Origin: Cymodocea nodosa
Taxonomy: Eukaryota; Streptophyta; Magnoliopsida; Alismatales; Cymodoceaceae
DNA length: 64,000 bases
Assembly (NCBI GenBank): GCA_036874045.1
Contig: CM072341.1
Coordinates: 4,662,501 to 4,726,500, forward strand
Direction of reading: 5' to 3'
Part shown: positions 60,239 through 64,000 of the stretch, one piece after another
Numbering within the stretch: position 1 is the stretch's first letter
Layout: the number at the start of each line of letters is the position of its first letter
Made by a program: the position numbers and the translations under genes
Notes under the pieces: generated by a model
Databases searched by the model: none
What the model was told of the DNA's origin: nothing
What the model saw: the letters and a program-made list of their open reading frames with translations, nothing else

Positions 60239-61654
60239 TGTGTCCTAGCTTTTCATCTATAATTTCTATCTTAGCTCCATCAGGTTTTAGGTAGAAGATG
60301 ATGAACCAAATGAGGTTTTAGGCAAAGTACCAAACCTTAAATATATAAAGTTTATCGGGTAAATAGATTTTAAATTAATTCAACTTTGATTAATATAGTT
60401 AGTATCCAAAAATTATAAGTTTACGAACTCTTTCGTAACGTTATGGCTTTAAGATTACAAAATTAATTTATATATATAAAGAAATTTTTTCATTTTTACA
60501 CAACCAAATATGTCTTCGTAAACTTAATGCATTAACTTTACGAGGTTTTATAAACTTACCCTAGTTAATAGTACGAGGTTTGTATACTTAAATCTTAAGT
60601 TTACGAGGTCTCATAAACTTAGCTAACTATCTAGGCTTGATTAAAAATTGTGAATGTACTTCCTAAATATTTCTTAGTTTTTATAAGTTTTTCTTAGTTT
60701 TTATCAGGTTTTCTCAGTATTTTTCAACTTTTCCCCCTTACACATGTGCACTAAGCTTAAACAGTAACTGTAATGAAAAATAATAATGAAACAAACTAAA
60801 AAGAAGTAGATACTAAAAGAAATAAATACTGAAAGAAGTAAACAAAATATAATATACCATGTAATTTTTTGTTTAACATTTCATGTGCTTCTAATCGTAA
60901 TATCATATTAGAAAACTTACAGTTTCAAATACGAAATCAAATATGATTTGATATATAGATTTCTTTAGCATAACCAATTTATTGCAAACTTTCAATCTCA
61001 TATAGAAGTATAAATAGTGTATCTTTATGAAACACAATTAGATATTGACATATATTAGTGTATCATGTTAGTAATAAGTTAATCTTTTGAACTATTTCAC
61101 CAACTTATATATATATATATATTTTTCATACATATATTAAATCCATTAACAACTAGACTTTCTATTATACCCTTGTACCAAGCTTTTAGTCAACAATCCT
61201 AAATCAATTTAGACCTTAGGTTGCTAGATTTTAAGATATCCCTTCGTACCTACTAGCTCAAGTATAATAGGCTTATGGGACTACTTTTTTTTATTAATAC
61301 ATATCAATTGGACTTTTGTCTATTGATATTCTAAAAATAAAACAAAAGTGAGATGATGCTATTGTTAGATATCAATTCTGAATAATAGAAATTAAGATAC
61401 AGATTTATAACTTCATATGAAGGATTTTAGTTGTCAACTCTTCAATCATACTTAGTTTCTCTTCTAACAATCAAATCAAAATTTGAAATATTTATCTGAA
61501 CATAAGTTTATCTTCTAAAATTAGATTTTCAGCACATTTAATGTTAACATTTTAACTGATACTATATAATTGTCAAATCATATGAAAATAATTAACATTC
61601 ACAATATCAAAAACATCGTAAATTAGTTAAAACATTAAAATACCTAAAATCAGG
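60239..61654 (-). other. Pol-ORF3 spacer of element F
   Basis: Non-coding. It contains a TATATATAAAG-like box near 60340-60350, a run of TTTACGAGGT/AACTTTACGA motifs (60415-60625), a purine tract (complement TTCCCCCTTA, about 60728) and, at 61150-61290, the core conserved with elements A-C. A (TA)n run lies at about 61107-61122. Confidence 0.65.
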
Positions 61655-62174
61655 ATGCACTAGATAGCTTTTCATACATCATGTAGTTTGCATACACCTA
61701 AATTTCTTCTTAGATTTGAAAAAGTATTTTCATCTAATGGTTTAGTAAATAGATTTGCTAATTGTTTAGTAGTAGGAATAAAATTTAATTTAATTTAATC
61801 TTTCCTTTTAGAACATTATCCCTTAAGAAATGATGTCTAACTTCAATGTGTTTTGACCTAGAGTGTAATATAGGATTTTTGGAAAGACTAATAGCAAAAC
61901 TACTATCACATAGAATGCACTGGATAGCTTTTTAAACATCACGTTGTTTGCATACACCTAAATTTCTTCTTAGATTTGAAAAGGTATTTTCATCTAATGG
62001 TTTAGTAAATAGATCTGCTAATTGTTCAGTAATAGGAATAAAATTTAATTTAATCTTTCCTTTTAGAACATTATCCCTTAAGAAATGATGTCTAACTTTA
62101 ATGTGTTTTAACTTAGAGAGTAATATAGGATTTTTGGAAAGACTAATAGCAGAACTATCACATAGAATTTTAAT
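61655..62174 (-). repeat. 260-bp tandem duplication at the pol end of element F
   Basis: 61655-61914 and 61915-62174 are two direct copies of the RNase H C-terminal coding end, both containing the complement of the GVCK-type end and the FTKPLDENTF segment. They differ by point changes and a 5-bp TTTAA expansion in the left copy. The right copy continues colinearly into RNase H. Confidence 0.85.
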
Positions 62175-62765
62175 TTGTACCAAATGTATTCCAAAATCTT
62201 TTAGGGTTTGTCTAATCCATAAAACTTGAGCATAGCATAATGAAGTTGCCACATATTTAGCTTCGGTAGTGGACAAAGCAACACAATTTTGTTTCCTACT
62301 ACACCAAGAAACTAAAGAATTTCCTAATAGTTGACATGTTTCACTTGTACTCTTTCTATCTGATTTGCTCCCTACATAATCAGCATCACTATACCCTATA
62401 AGATCTATAGAACTGTCTTTAAAGTAGAATATACCATAATTTGGAGTGCCCTGAAGATATCTAAAAATTCTCTTAACAACATTTAAATGAGACATTTTAA
62501 GATGTGCCTAAAACCCTGCACACACATAAACATAATATCTGATACCACTAAACATAATATCTAGTCTACTAGCTATTAGGTATAATAGAGATCTAATCAT
62601 ACTCTTATATTTCTTTTGGTCTATTGGTTTTCCTATACTATCTTTGTCTAGCTTTAGAGATGTACTCATAGGTGTGACTTTAATTTTAGTATTTGTAAAC
62701 TCAAACTTTTTAAACAACTCATTTGTATATTTTTCCTGATTTATAAAAATTCCTTTAATAGTTTG
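61932..62765 (-). pseudogene. pol: Element F pol 3' part (RT end, RNase H)
   Basis: The minus-strand reading has KKYKSMIRSLLYLIASRLDIMF (62560-62640), then after a disrupted stretch HLNVVKRIFRYLQGTPNYGIF, SDADYVGSKSDRKST, LVSWCSRKQNCVALSTTEAKY, an AISLSKNPI segment, HIKVRHHFLRDN and the terminal CKQRDV at 61932. The RNase H active-site region is recognisable, but a codon is missing near CDSSAIS. The upstream part is cut by the LTR at 62766. Confidence 0.88.
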
Positions 62766-64000
62766 TGTAGGATCGTATGGCTACACAAGAGAGGGGTGAA
62801 TTGTGTTTTTCAACATTTTTGAATATAATTGAAACTTTAAAACTCAAAAACAAGTCGAGACACTATTTTTATAAAATAATTTTTATTCAAGGTTTCAATT
62901 ACAATATATAATTCAATTCTCCTCAAAAATTGTAGAGGCAATTATATTTCGATACTATGTTTCATCTATACAATTTCATAACTACAAATAGAGAAAACTA
63001 ATTTGCGAAATTTAAAACATTTCTCCCTGTTTGAGATCTTTCTTCTTCTTCTTCTCTTTCTTCTTTAGCAATTCTTTAATAACAAATATCTTGTCTTTCT
63101 CTACTTCACTGAATTTGCTTTCTTCTGATACTTTAAATCTATAGTGACAAAAATCTAACCTTTTCTGCTTCACTGAATTTTCTTCCATCTGATACTTCAA
63201 ATCTTCAATGACATATATCTTACCTTTTTATGCTTCACTGAATTTTCTTCCACCTAAGAGCTTTTCCTCGAAGAGGTGTTTTTGATCATTGAAAAGATTT
63301 TTCTTTTGGTGTGCAGGGATAATTGATCAACGAGAATTCTATGCCTTTTATACTATATCTTCATTTCATGCATATCATCCACATTTAATCACTATCAGTT
63401 TTCTACTTCTTCACGTCTTTTCTTTTTCCTTCATCAAAATACACACATTCTGACCCATGTTTACATTTCAAATTTTCTTTAATTATCAATCCTGGATCTC
63501 TAAAAAATTTCTTGCAAAATAAACTTTTTCTTCCAAAATTTTTCATCAAGTATAATAAGAAGTCGTTACTTTAGTGTTAACTAAACGAGTAACACAAGTA
63601 TATATATAACTTAACGTTTCTAAATTAACGAGTTCCTCATGTGCCAACTCACGTGACAAGTACTGTAGTTAACTCAACGAACTATCTCTGTGATGTTACG
63701 CTAACTCAACGAACCATCTCCGTTGTGTTACAAATAACTCAACGAACCAGTAATAAACAAATGTTTTCATAATAAGAATTTTACCACATGCAAAAATAAC
63801 AACTTAAGTTTTCTAACGCTAACCTAACACGTTGCCTTAGTATTCAATATAGCAACTCAGCGCGTTTAGTTATGTTATAGCAACTCAACGCATTTAGTTA
63901 TGTTAACTTAACGAGTTAAACATGTGCACTTCACGTGATACAATATAGCATTCGTAACTTATAATTTCACCATGTGTACAACACTAACTTAAGGAGTTTG
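62766..64000 (-). mobile_element. A-family LTR inserted in element F, running off the right edge
   Basis: It starts TGTAGGATCG at 62766 and keeps the GAGGGGTGAATTGTG end, the TTCTTCTTCTTC stretch near 63045, the TATATATA box near 63600 and the beginning of the U3 array. A 24-25 bp direct repeat (TAGCAACTCA...TTTAGTTATGTTA) occurs at about 63850-63903. Whether it is a solo LTR or part of a complete minus-strand element cannot be seen. The presumed left target duplicate is GTTTG (62761-62765). Confidence 0.88.

Larger units (their letters stand above)
55976..62765 (-). mobile_element. Element F: divergent Sirevirus-like copia element, 3' portion
   Basis: The 3' LTR is 55976-57740 (plus strand TGATAGGAAATG...CCTTAACA), with the PPT at 57743-57754, ORF3 57986-60238, spacer, and pol 3' end to 62765, where an A-family LTR cuts it. 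The plan equals A-C, but the sequence is clearly diverged. A TSD candidate at its left edge is GTAAC (55971-55975). Confidence 0.85.

Noticed and set aside
61107-61122. (TA)n run as an origin or scaffold-attachment site
   Set aside because: A short dinucleotide run in very AT-rich sequence; nothing else supports a special function.

Overview
This is a strongly AT-rich stretch of plant nuclear DNA, almost certainly from a flowering plant. It consists nearly entirely of nested LTR retrotransposons. The evidence is Ty1/copia gag-pol with a Sirevirus-like extra 3' ORF, an Athila-type Ty3/gypsy element with a tRNA-Asp primer site, initiator-tRNA-Met primer sites, polypurine tracts, and 5-bp target-site duplications (TSDs). 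The species cannot be named from the window. No intact autonomous element is present, and the only non-transposon-like gene is one F-box gene carrying a single stop codon.

Layout. The oldest readable framework is a minus-strand Athila-type element, called G here. Its pieces, read right to left, are: LTR (about 48523-50496), tRNA-Asp PBS (48498-48515), gag zinc knuckle/linker/protease (47014-48440 and 23553-23660), RT/RNase H/integrase (20421-23165), a spacer, an Athila-type gag N-terminal module placed unexpectedly 3' of integrase (17951-19705), the F-box gene (16802-17731), and a terminal non-coding/PPT-like segment (846-1839). Several younger copia elements interrupt it. Element A (1845-16656, plus, TSD TTAGG) itself carries a reverse solo LTR (10171-11925, TSD AAACT). 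Element B (23666-47008, minus, TSD GTTTT) is split by element C (30125-43231, minus, TSD GAAGT), the best preserved copy. To the right lies a 5'-truncated copia element D (50497-54372, plus). It is interrupted by the LTR and start of a second LTR family, E (54373-55975), which is interrupted by a third, related minus-strand element F (55976-62765), which is cut by one more A-family LTR running off the right edge (62766-64000). The left edge (1-845) is an E-family LTR.

How the parts work together. Elements A, B, C and F share one plan: LTR, tRNA-Met PBS (seen in A, B and C), gag with a long coiled-coil tail, a stop codon conserved between gag and pol, pol (PR-IN-RT-RNase H), about 1.5 kb of conserved non-coding sequence, a separate 3' ORF (ORF3, Sirevirus envelope-like/plant transposon-protein type) preceded by a TATA-like box, a double PPT, and LTR. 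The U3 regions upstream of the LTR TATA boxes are arrays of CACGTG palindromes alternating with a motif close to AACTCGTTAAGTTAG. Related motifs recur in LTRs of unrelated superfamilies and upstream of the internal ORF3, gag-module and F-box genes. That shared motif vocabulary, and the F-box gene lying inside a rearranged Athila element, are the points most worth following up.
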